A stretch of DNA of 20,513 nucleotides from Oscillospiraceae bacterium (GTDB taxonomy: Bacteria; Bacillota; Clostridia; Oscillospirales; Ruminococcaceae). A model generated the notes under the pieces. The model had not been told where the DNA came from. It worked only from the letters and a program-made list of their open reading frames with translations, and made no database searches. Of this stretch, positions 7,381-13,471 are shown in pieces (within the stretch, counting starts at the first letter, position 1; each line of letters starts with the position of its first letter). Location of the stretch: positions 1 to 20,513 of the forward strand of contig JAIRWE010000079.1 of the NCBI GenBank assembly GCA_031253365.1. The letters are read 5' to 3'. A program made the translations under genes and the position numbers.

Positions 7381-8930
7381 TGCGTTCCCTCCTCTCCGTC
7401 GTAACCTTCGGACGCTTCAAGACCGGACTTAATGTAGGTAAACGGATTTTTTCCGTACCAGTCCTTTTTATAGGGTAAGCTGACGTGCTTGCTCATGTTT
7501 TTGTTAAACGCGGGGTTGATAAGCTGCCGGTATAATCTGCGCGCTATTTCAAAAACGCCGCGATAACCGACGTAGGCAAGCCCCGTGTTGTAAATGACGT
7601 GGGACGGAATACCCAGTTTCGTGGCGGTGAAGTTACCGTTCCAGTGTCCGAGGAACAGGTCGGGCTTCAACGACGCCAGCAGATTGGCTTCCTCAAAAGG
7701 CTGAACGTTGGCGATATTGATTATAACGTCGTCTCCGACGTTTTTCAGCAGTTTTTCGTACTCGACATTCGCGAATTCATCGTGGTGGAAGGAGCGAATC
7801 CCCGCGACGTCAAAACCCAAGTCGCGCAGAAGGTTCGCGGTGGCAAGCGCCCGAAACTCACCCGCGCTGATAAATACGCGCTTGCCCTTAAAAAGCGGGC
7901 GGTATTTTTCCAACGCCGCGTTCAGCTCGGCGGTCTCGCGGGAAATCAGCCTTTCGGCAATGTCGCGCTTATCCAAAATCCCGGCTATATCGCGAATCCA
8001 GTCGCTTGTGTTTTCGATACCGATGGGCATATGCCTTAACACATAAGGCACCCCGTACTCCTCTTTCAGATGTTCAAGCAGATAATCGTCGTGGGTGGGG
8101 CATACGCATACCGACAACCCGGCGTATTTCAGCTTGTATATCGAATCGGGTTCGGCAAAGCAGGGAAAGGGATTGACCGTTCGCTGTTCAAGCGCGTTTA
8201 AGTAACGGGTAAGCTCCCGCTCGTCCGCGAGACCCATTGAGGACACGCCGAAAAGGTTCACGGTGTGCGCCTTTTTGTTTTCCAAACGCTGAAAATACAA
8301 ATCGTCTTTGACAAGCGGCTCGGTTAAATCGGGGTCGTCAAAAATCGTGCGCGCCACCCCGTGATATACGGCGTCATACGCGGTCGCCCATATTTTTGTC
8401 TTGAAGCCCTCGCAGTGAACCGGTATAATTCGCGCCGAAACACGGCTTTGCGCGCGTTCGACCACGCCGTCCACGTCGTCGCCGATTATTCCGGGTACGC
8501 AGCTCGCGATTACCGTAATGGTCTTCGGGCGGTAAAGCCTGTCCGCTTCCAAAATGGAATTGTACAGCTTGTTTTCCGCTCCCGAAATAACGTCTGTTTC
8601 ATTCAGCGCGGTGGAAAGCCAAACGGCGTCTTTTACGGTTCCGGTACGCATACCGCTGCCCGTGCGCGAGTTGGCGTTCTGCGAATGGGAGCAGGCGCCG
8701 CACCCGATTGCGCCGTGCACAAGGTTTACGTTATCGGGAATGGAATTCAGAATGGCTATACCGGGCAGCAACAGGCAGATAGAACCCTGGGAAAAGCCGC
8801 GGCTGCCGTCGCTTAAGCATCGGCAGGCTCTTGTTTTGTCCGCAAGCTCGCGGAGCGTTCCGCCGTAGACGATGCAAGCGCCAAGCCTGTCCTCGCGTTT
8901 CGGCGGCTCTTTTTGCTGAAAATAACTCAT
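7377..8930 (-). CDS. NifD-like nitrogenase component 1 catalytic subunit with altered active-site residues
   Basis: This 517-residue protein aligns with NifD. Cys52, Cys77 (HGAIGCGAC) and Cys144 (SCVPGIIGDD) have spacings of 25 and 67, against 26 and 66 for the P-cluster ligands Cys62/88/154 of Azotobacter NifD. Counting back from EEYGVPY places Cys277 exactly where NifD Cys275, the cofactor iron ligand, sits. By contrast, in the motif after CEGF (~173) the positions of Gln191 and His195 read Trp181 and Tyr185. The region of His442, before YVGYRG (~453-458), has no His at the aligned place; His444 is a few residues earlier. The enzyme therefore probably holds a cofactor but is not built for N2 reduction. 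It starts at ATG 8930 behind GGAGAAGG, 12 bases after cysK1. The alignments were made by hand from memory of NifD. Confidence 0.88.
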   Translation of the reverse strand: MSYFQQKEPPKREDRLGACIVYGGTLRELADKTRACRCLSDGSRGFSQGSICLLLPGIAILNSIPDNVNLVHGAIGCGACSHSQNANSRTGSGMRTGTVKDAVWLSTALNETDVISGAENKLYNSILEADRLYRPKTITVIASCVPGIIGDDVDGVVERAQSRVSARIIPVHCEGFKTKIWATAYDAVYHGVARTIFDDPDLTEPLVKDDLYFQRLENKKAHTVNLFGVSSMGLADERELTRYLNALEQRTVNPFPCFAEPDSIYKLKYAGLSVCVCPTHDDYLLEHLKEEYGVPYVLRHMPIGIENTSDWIRDIAGILDKRDIAERLISRETAELNAALEKYRPLFKGKRVFISAGEFRALATANLLRDLGFDVAGIRSFHHDEFANVEYEKLLKNVGDDVIINIANVQPFEEANLLASLKPDLFLGHWNGNFTATKLGIPSHVIYNTGLAYVGYRGVFEIARRLYRQLINPAFNKNMSKHVSLPYKKDWYGKNPFTYIKSGLEASEGYDGEEGTQ

Positions 8931-8942
8931 ATAATCCTTCTC

Positions 8943-9899
8943 CTAACCGAGCGCGTCCTGCAATGTCGGATAATCAAACAGCGGAGTCGAGAGATACCGT
9001 TCGCCGGTATCCGCAAGCAAAACCGCCACGGTTTTATCCGCGTATTCCTCGCGAAGCGCAATCCTCACGGCGGCGAACGCGGCCGCGGCGGAAGATATTC
9101 CGACAAGCAAACCCTCCGTTCGCGCCAAGTCCCGCGCCGTTTCAAACGCCTCCTCCGTGCGAACCTTGAATATTTCGTCTATTATGTCCGTGTTGAGAAC
9201 GTTTGGTATGAAACCCGCGCCGATTCCCTGGATTTTGTGCGGTCCCGGAACGCCCCCGGACAGTACGGGCGAGTCATAGGGTTCCACGGCGATGATTTTT
9301 ATATCGGGGTTCTTTTCTTTCAAAAATTCTCCCACTCCGGTTATTGTGCCGCCGGTTCCCACCCCGGCGACAAACGCGTCGATTTGACCGTCCAAATCGT
9401 TCCACAGTTCCACGGCCGTGGTTTCCCTGTGAATCCGCGCGTTGGCGGGATTATTGAACTGTTGCGGGATAAAGGATTTTTTCAGCAAGAAAGATATTTC
9501 CTCCGCTTTTTGGATGGCGCCCTTCATACCGTCCTTACCCGGTGTGAGAATCAGTTCGGCGTTCAGCGCCTTCAGCAAACCGCGCCGTTCCGCGCTCATG
9601 GTTTCGGGCATGGTCAGAATTAAACGATAGCCTTTTGACGCCGCCACAAAAGCCAGCCCAATTCCCGTGTTGCCGCTGGTGGGTTCGACTATGACGGTTT
9701 CCTTGTCTAACTTTCCTTCCCTTTCCGCCGCCTCAAGCATGGAAAGCGCTATGCGGTCTTTTACGGAACTCAGCGGATTGAAATATTCCAGCTTCGCGAT
9801 AAGCCTTGCCTCAACCCCTTTTTCGGCGGCAAAATCCGTCAGTTGCAACAAAGGCGTGTTCCCGATAAGCTCGGTCAGCTTTTTCGCGTATTTAGCCAT
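8943..9899 (-). CDS. cysK: Cysteine synthase / O-acetylserine sulfhydrylase, copy 1 inside the nif-like operon
   Basis: PLP enzyme making cysteine from O-acetylserine and sulfide. Seen: ELIGNTPLLQL (10-20), the PLP lysine Lys47 in SSVKDRIA, the substrate loop PTSGNTGIG, the phosphate-binding GVGTGGTITGVG, and the C-terminal DTGERYLST. The 318-residue length is normal. The start is set at ATG 9899, where MAKYAKKLTEL matches the family N-terminus; a longer frame to 9992 runs through the upstream gene and is not credible. The start overlaps the end of methyltransferase 2 by 8 bases, and the nifD-like gene follows after 12 bases, so sulfide fixation is transcribed with the reductase. Compared with copy 2 (roughly 70% identical by eye) it has GISSAAAA where the usual motif is GISSGAA, and LLADTGE for VLPDTGE. 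Such changes near the cofactor end could shift activity or substrate. Confidence 0.9.
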   Translation of the reverse strand: MAKYAKKLTELIGNTPLLQLTDFAAEKGVEARLIAKLEYFNPLSSVKDRIALSMLEAAEREGKLDKETVIVEPTSGNTGIGLAFVAASKGYRLILTMPETMSAERRGLLKALNAELILTPGKDGMKGAIQKAEEISFLLKKSFIPQQFNNPANARIHRETTAVELWNDLDGQIDAFVAGVGTGGTITGVGEFLKEKNPDIKIIAVEPYDSPVLSGGVPGPHKIQGIGAGFIPNVLNTDIIDEIFKVRTEEAFETARDLARTEGLLVGISSAAAAFAAVRIALREEYADKTVAVLLADTGERYLSTPLFDYPTLQDALG

Positions 9900-10962
9900 G
9901 GTCAATCCCCTTTCCCGATTTTTTGTTGTATTCACGGACGGTATTTGAAATGGTTTGCAGATTTTCAAGGGGAGTAAGCGGAGGAATGTCACAGCCCGGC
10001 ATTACGATATATCCCGAAACCCCGTTCGCTTTTTCGATGCAGGCGACGGTCTCCCGCGCGATACTCTCGGCGGTTCCGTTTTGCACCACGTCCACGGGGT
10101 TAAGATTCCCGGAAAAGGCGATTTTCCCCCCGAACGCCTCCCGCGCCGTTTCGATGGGAACCTTATAGTCCAAAGACATAATCCGCGTTTTGCTTTGAGC
10201 TATTAAATCCAGCCTGTCCGAAGTGTTCCCGCAAATATGAAGACCGGTAATGACTTCGGGGTACGTGGCTTCAAGGCGCTCAAACGCCTCCCTAATGTAA
10301 GGGAAGGCGAACTGTTCAAAATGCTTTTTGGAAATCATGTCGCCGGAAGCGGAGGGGTCCGCCATGAAAATAACCTTCGCGCCCGCGTTCGCGTATCCCC
10401 GCATATATTCCAGATACAACTCCGTGGCGACGCGCAAAAGTTTATGCGCGGCTGTCGGATTTTTATACACGCTTCGCATTAAGGCGTCCGCTCCGGTCAA
10501 AAGACCGGCTAAGGTAAAGGGCGCCCACATACTCCCCCCGACAAGCCTTTGCCCGTTTTCCTTTTCGACAAGGCGTTTGACCGTTTCATAAATCACCTTG
10601 ACGTCCGGGTCCCCGCTTACGTCGGCTACGTTAATCCCTTCGGCGTCGTCAGGCGTTTTAATCAAGGGTTCCGATACGTCCGGCGTTCCGGTGCGGCGCC
10701 ATTTGATTTTGCCGCCCACCGCCTTCACGACGATGTTGTTATAGCCGGAACCGACCCAGGAAATGGCGGAATCAGCCAAGGTGTAACCTTCAAACAGCCA
10801 GCCCGCGACAGTTTCCGGAGCGACCCGCAACGCCTGTTCAAGTGTAAAGTTGTTTCGGTTGATAGCCCAAGCGCCGGCGGAAAGCAAGGCGAAAGGCACT
10901 ATCCCGGTCGGTTCCGGTTTCACGGTTTTTTGAATAAGCTCGGCGTAATTCATGGACGACAT
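9892..10962 (-). CDS. MtaA/CmuA-type corrinoid methyltransferase 2 (URO-D fold)
   Basis: A second, full-length (356 residues) URO-D-fold methyltransferase, clearly different in sequence from copy 1. Markers are MWAPFTLAG (~145-153), AGAKVIFMADPSASGDMI (~193-210), and the zinc ligands His242-x-Cys244 (LHICGNTSD) and Cys324 (MPGCDIPPLTP). The last motif is nearly the textbook ending of MtaA/MtbA methylcobamide:thiol methyltransferases. It lies 18 bases downstream of the corrinoid-protein gene, the usual place for the methyltransferase that docks on it. The start ATG at 10962 has AAGGGGGG about 8 bases upstream; a second in-frame ATG (Met4) is possible. Having two full-length methyltransferases suggests one acts as methyl donor enzyme and the other as acceptor enzyme, but which is which is not visible. 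Confidence 0.87.
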   Translation of the reverse strand: MSSMNYAELIQKTVKPEPTGIVPFALLSAGAWAINRNNFTLEQALRVAPETVAGWLFEGYTLADSAISWVGSGYNNIVVKAVGGKIKWRRTGTPDVSEPLIKTPDDAEGINVADVSGDPDVKVIYETVKRLVEKENGQRLVGGSMWAPFTLAGLLTGADALMRSVYKNPTAAHKLLRVATELYLEYMRGYANAGAKVIFMADPSASGDMISKKHFEQFAFPYIREAFERLEATYPEVITGLHICGNTSDRLDLIAQSKTRIMSLDYKVPIETAREAFGGKIAFSGNLNPVDVVQNGTAESIARETVACIEKANGVSGYIVMPGCDIPPLTPLENLQTISNTVREYNKKSGKGIDHG

Positions 10963-10980
10963 CGCGATACCCCCCCTTCG

Positions 10981-11625
10981 TCAGGAAAGCAGTTTGCGCA
11001 ACAGGCGAACCGCGTCGGAAGCGTTGGGCGAATACCCGTCGGCGCCGATTCTGTCGGCGAAGCCTTGGGAAATCGGTCCGCCTCCCACAATGACTTTAAA
11101 TTTTTCCCGAAGTCCGCGCTCTTTCAATATTTCGATAACCTCCGCCATTTTGCGCATCGTGGTGGTCATAAGCGTGGAAATCGCGATAACGTCGGCGTTG
11201 TTTTCGACCGCCGAATCCGCGAACACATCGGGCGGGACGTCGCGCCCCAAATCAATCACGTTAAAGCCCGCCGTTTCGAGCATGATTTTCACCAGATTTT
11301 TCCCTATATCGTGCGTGTCGCCCTCGATAACCCCGATAACGACAGTCGATTTTACGCCGTCTTCGCTGAGTTTGATGTGCGGTTTCAGAATGTTAAGCCC
11401 CGCGTACATGGCGTCGGCGCAGATAATCAGTTCCGGGACAAAATACTCCTGCTCCTCGAAGAGTTCTCCGGCTCGCTCCATTCCGTTCGCCAAACCCTTG
11501 TCAATCGCTTGATAGGCATCGTAACCCTTCTCGACGACTTCGTTTGAAAGCTGTATAACCGCTTCCTCGTCCATGTTTACGACTGCGTCCGACAGTTGAT
11601 TGAAAAGCTCCGCTCCATTCGGCAT
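10981..11625 (-). CDS. Methyltransferase corrinoid protein (MtaC/MttC/MtbC family)
   Basis: Small cobalamin-binding protein that carries a methyl group on cobalt between two methyltransferases. The first ~85 residues are the helical cap domain (EDYF-like region EEQEYFVPELIICADAM, 57-73). The Rossmann-like B12 domain follows, with the diagnostic DTHDIG at 103-108, in which His105 is the lower cobalt ligand, then STLMTTTM (150-157) and GGGPIS (181-186) that hold the nucleotide tail. The length of 214 residues is standard. I chose ATG 11625 (MPNGAELF) because GGAGG sits 9 bases before it; an in-frame start at 11667 has no such site and adds an unlikely leader. It heads the dense part of the operon after a 116-base gap. 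No MtaB, MttB or other classical substrate-specific methyltransferase is present. Confidence 0.93.
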   Translation of the reverse strand: MPNGAELFNQLSDAVVNMDEEAVIQLSNEVVEKGYDAYQAIDKGLANGMERAGELFEEQEYFVPELIICADAMYAGLNILKPHIKLSEDGVKSTVVIGVIEGDTHDIGKNLVKIMLETAGFNVIDLGRDVPPDVFADSAVENNADVIAISTLMTTTMRKMAEVIEILKERGLREKFKVIVGGGPISQGFADRIGADGYSPNASDAVRLLRKLLS

Positions 11626-11672
11626 AACTGTAAACCTCCGAAACTTGACGTCTGTATTTTTTAACAATTAGT

Positions 11673-11691
11673 GTAAATCAAAATGATTTAC
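11673..11691. promoter_or_regulatory. Perfect 19-bp palindrome upstream of the corrinoid operon, candidate operator
   Basis: GTAAATCA and TGATTTAC form a perfect inverted repeat of 8 bases around AAA, 48 bases before the corrinoid-protein start. Its core resembles the motif at the cysK2 start site, where ATAAAT and ATTTAT flank ATATG: both contain TAAAT followed by ATGATTTA. It may be a third binding site for the regulator encoded at 12866. I found no convincing -35/-10 pair close by, so the alternative of a small RNA hairpin remains. Confidence 0.4.
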
Positions 11692-11722
11692 AGGCGGGCG
11701 AAAGCCCTGTTCGACCCGCCTG
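11691..11722 (-). other. GC-rich hairpin between cysK2 and the corrinoid gene, possible attenuator or processing site
   Basis: Arms CAGGCGGG (11691-11698) and CCCGCCTG (11715-11722) pair perfectly. The inner CGAA (11699-11702) and TTCG (11710-11713) extend the stem to 12 pairs with one bulged base and a 7-base loop. In minus-strand RNA it lies 19 bases after the cysK2 stop. What follows is AT-rich but lacks a U-run, so it is at best a weak terminator. It could reduce readthrough or protect the cysK2 message. Confidence 0.45.
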
Positions 11723-11741
11723 ACGGCAGTCGGGAGAAAAA

Positions 11742-12677
11742 TCAACCTTCCCCGTAGAGAACCGTTGACAAATATCTTTCGCCCGTGTCCGGGAGTACGA
11801 CGACAACGGTCTTTCCCGCGTTTTCCGGGCGTTTCGCGAGGAGTGTCGCCGCATAGGCGGCCGCGCCCGACGAAATTCCCACCAACAACCCTTCGGTTGC
11901 CGCCAATTTGCGGGAAGTTTCAAACGCCTGTTCGTTTTGAACGCCGATAATTTCGTCTATAATGCCGGTGTTCAAAACGTCCGGCACAAATCCCGCGCCT
12001 ATGCCTTGAATTTTGTGCGGACCGGGTTTTCCGCCCGAAAGAACGGGGGAATCGGCGGGTTCCACCGCGATAATTTTAACGCCGGGCTTCTTTTCTTTCA
12101 AAACCTCGCCCACGCCCGTTATTGTGCCGCCCGTTCCCACGCCGCCGACGACGACGTCAACGCTTCCGTCGGTGTCGTTCCATATTTCAAGCGCGGTCGT
12201 TTTGCGATGAATTTCAGGGTTCGCGGGGTTGACGAATTGCCCGGGGATAAAGGCGTTCGGCGTTTCGGCGGACAACTCGTCCGCTTTGGCAATCGCGCCC
12301 TTCATTCCTTTCGCCCCTTCGGTAAGCACGAGTTCGGCGCCCAACGCTTTAAGCAAATTGCGGCGTTCCACGCTCATGGTTTCGGGCATGGTGAGAATAA
12401 GCCTGTAACCCTTTGCGGCGGCGACGAACGCCAACGCTATTCCCGTGTTGCCGCTGGTCGGTTCGATGAGAACCGTGTCCTTGTTGATAAGCCCTTTGTT
12501 TTCCGCGTCTGAAATCATGGCGTATCCTATGCGGTCTTTCACGCTACCGAGAGGATTGAAGTATTCCAGCTTAGCGATAAGGCGCGCGGACAAGGCGCTT
12601 TTTTTACCGTAATTGCCAAGTTCCAGCAGGGGCGTGTTCCCTATGAGTTCCGTTAAATTTTTTGCTATCTTTGACAT
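11742..12677 (-). CDS. cysK: Cysteine synthase / O-acetylserine sulfhydrylase, copy 2 (canonical)
   Basis: Canonical 311-residue CysK. It has ELIGNTPLLEL at 10-20, the PLP lysine Lys47 in GSVKDRIG, PTSGNTGIA, GVGTGGTITGVG and the expected GISSGAAA and VLPDTGERYLS motifs that copy 1 departs from. It is the first minus-strand gene beside the divergent CymR-like regulator, with its own sigma-A promoter (12733-12761) and a strong ribosome site AAGGAGG at 12684-12690. In Bacillus and Staphylococcus, CysK binds the repressor CymR and signals cysteine status, so the pairing of this gene with an Rrf2 regulator is meaningful. Whether its transcript continues through the 116-base gap into the corrinoid and nif-like genes cannot be told from sequence. 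No cysE is in the window. Confidence 0.95.
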   Translation of the reverse strand: MSKIAKNLTELIGNTPLLELGNYGKKSALSARLIAKLEYFNPLGSVKDRIGYAMISDAENKGLINKDTVLIEPTSGNTGIALAFVAAAKGYRLILTMPETMSVERRNLLKALGAELVLTEGAKGMKGAIAKADELSAETPNAFIPGQFVNPANPEIHRKTTALEIWNDTDGSVDVVVGGVGTGGTITGVGEVLKEKKPGVKIIAVEPADSPVLSGGKPGPHKIQGIGAGFVPDVLNTGIIDEIIGVQNEQAFETSRKLAATEGLLVGISSGAAAYAATLLAKRPENAGKTVVVVLPDTGERYLSTVLYGEG

Positions 12678-12711
12678 GATAAGCCTCCTTAATAATTAAA
12701 GCATAGTATAA

Positions 12712-12730
12712 ATATATGATTTATATGAAA
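12712..12730. promoter_or_regulatory. Candidate Rrf2/CymR-like operator, copy at the cysK2 start site
   Basis: ATATATGATTTATATGAAA matches the copy at 12837-12855 in 17 of 19 positions. It covers the predicted start point of cysK2 transcription (~12726), a position from which a bound repressor would block RNA polymerase. It also has local dyad symmetry (ATAAAT, 5 bases, ATTTAT starting at 12708). The function is inferred from position and repetition. Confidence 0.55.
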
Positions 12731-12732
12731 TA

Positions 12733-12761
12733 ATAATACACCGTATTTTTTCATTTGTCAA
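12733..12761 (-). promoter_or_regulatory. Sigma-A promoter of cysK2
   Basis: On the minus strand TTGACA (12756-12761) is followed after exactly 17 bases by TATTAT (12733-12738). This is close to the ideal vegetative promoter, with a start expected near 12726, about 50 bases before the cysK2 ATG. Confidence 0.8.
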
Positions 12762-12800
12762 TAGTTTTTCTGAAAAAATTTAATTAAATTAAAAAAAAAC

Positions 12801-12829
12801 TTGAAAATATATCCGCAATGTGTTAATAT
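12801..12829 (+). promoter_or_regulatory. Sigma-A promoter of the Rrf2 regulator gene
   Basis: TTGAAA (12801-12806), a 17-base spacer and TAATAT (12824-12829) form a good vegetative promoter. The start is expected near 12836, about 30 bases before the regulator's ATG and immediately before the repeated 19-bp motif. Confidence 0.7.
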
Positions 12830-12836
12830 ATCTAAC

Positions 12837-12855
12837 ATATATGATAAATATGAAA
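12837..12855. promoter_or_regulatory. Candidate Rrf2/CymR-like operator, copy at the regulator's own start site
   Basis: ATATATGATAAATATGAAA begins at the predicted transcription start of the regulator gene and runs into its AAAGGA ribosome site. The centre-to-centre distance from the other copy is 125 bases, close to twelve helical turns, so both would face the same side of the DNA. This suggests autorepression, inferred from position. Confidence 0.55.
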
Positions 12856-12865
12856 GGATACTGCA

Positions 12866-13309
12866 ATGAAATTATCGGCTAAATCCCGTTACGCCCTGGC
12901 GGCGCTGATTTATATGGGAAGGTACGGTTACGACGGAGAAATCATCACGATTTTGTCCCTGTCCGAAAAACTCGGAATTTCAAAGATATATTTGGAACAG
13001 GTATTTTCGCTTTTGAAACGCGGGGGGGTCGTCGTTTCGATGAAGGGCGCGCAGGGCGGATACCATTTGGCGAGGTCGCCGCGTGAAATTTCGGTTTATG
13101 ATGTTTTTTCCTCCGTTGAGCTGTCGTTGTTTGAAACGACTGACAAAACAGTCGCGGACAAGGCGTCCGAAATTGAAACCGCCATGCAAAACGACGTGTT
13201 CGCGAAATTAGACGAGGCAATTTCCGAAACACTCGGGAAAATAACGCTGGACACCCTTGCCGCGCGAGCCGGTCAGTACGGCGGGGAAGGGTATATGTAC
13301 TATCTGTAA
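12866..13309 (+). CDS. Rrf2-family regulator, CymR-like
   Basis: Small winged-helix regulator of 147 residues. The N-terminal MKLSAKSRYALAALIYM and the recognition region (LGISKIYLEQVFSLL, 36-50, then GAQGGYHLAR, 62-71) are the Rrf2 hallmark. The protein contains no cysteine at all, so it cannot ligate a cluster through cysteines as IscR or NsrR do; CymR likewise senses cysteine status without a cluster. The last residues, GYMYYL, recall the aromatic tail ending in an aliphatic residue that I remember for Bacillus CymR (YMFYI). Such a tail resembles the CysE tail that inserts into CysK. It is divergent from cysK2, with a repeated motif at both start sites, so it likely represses itself and cysteine genes. 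The start is ATG 12866 with AAAGGA upstream. Rrf2 is certain, the CymR role likely. Confidence 0.85.
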   Translation: MKLSAKSRYALAALIYMGRYGYDGEIITILSLSEKLGISKIYLEQVFSLLKRGGVVVSMKGAQGGYHLARSPREISVYDVFSSVELSLFETTDKTVADKASEIETAMQNDVFAKLDEAISETLGKITLDTLAARAGQYGGEGYMYYL

Positions 13310-13330
13310 GAACCTGTAAGCAACCTGCGA

Positions 13331-13362
13331 AAACCCCGCCGAATTTTTCCGGCGGGGTTTTT
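13331..13362. terminator. Bidirectional intrinsic terminator between the regulator and nrdD
   Basis: CCCCGCCG (13334-13341) and CGGCGGGG (13350-13357) form an 8-pair stem, extended by AAA/TTT to 11 pairs, with an 8-base loop. Five T follow on the plus strand and four on the minus strand, so it can end both convergent transcripts. A second, weaker hairpin (CCCACGG, CTT, CCGTGGG at 13371-13387) follows without a T-run. Confidence 0.85.
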
Positions 13363-13471
13363 GAAGGAAGCCCACGGCTTCCGTGGGGGGCGGCGAAAAG
13401 GGGTGGAGGTCGCCTGATGAAAGGGCGCGGGCGACGTTCGGCGTTTTCACCGAATTTCGGCACGCGGCGCG

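Noticed and set aside
1685..8930. A true N2-fixing nitrogenase
   Set aside because: nifE, nifN and nifV are missing, the NifD-like Gln191/His195/His442 positions are replaced, and the genes are interleaved with sulfur and methyl-transfer genes.
9900..9992. Longer N-terminus for cysK copy 1, starting at 9992
   Set aside because: The extension lies inside the upstream methyltransferase gene and is not homologous to CysK; ATG 9899 begins the conserved N-terminus.
5011..10962. Heme or other tetrapyrrole biosynthesis (URO-D proteins plus a BchN/CfbD-like reductase)
   Set aside because: The URO-D proteins carry the zinc triad (His-x-Cys and a C-terminal Cys) of methyltransferases, and they accompany a corrinoid protein and a RACo activator; no tetrapyrrole pathway gene is present.
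10549..11547. 332-residue plus-strand open frame opposite the corrinoid and methyltransferase genes
   Set aside because: No recognisable domain; it is opposite two genes with diagnostic motifs (DTHDIG; HICG and CDIPP), so it is a by-product of GC-rich codon use.
13371..13387. Small inverted repeat after the bidirectional terminator
   Set aside because: Seven pairs without a T-run or any gene boundary need; listed only as a note to the terminator.
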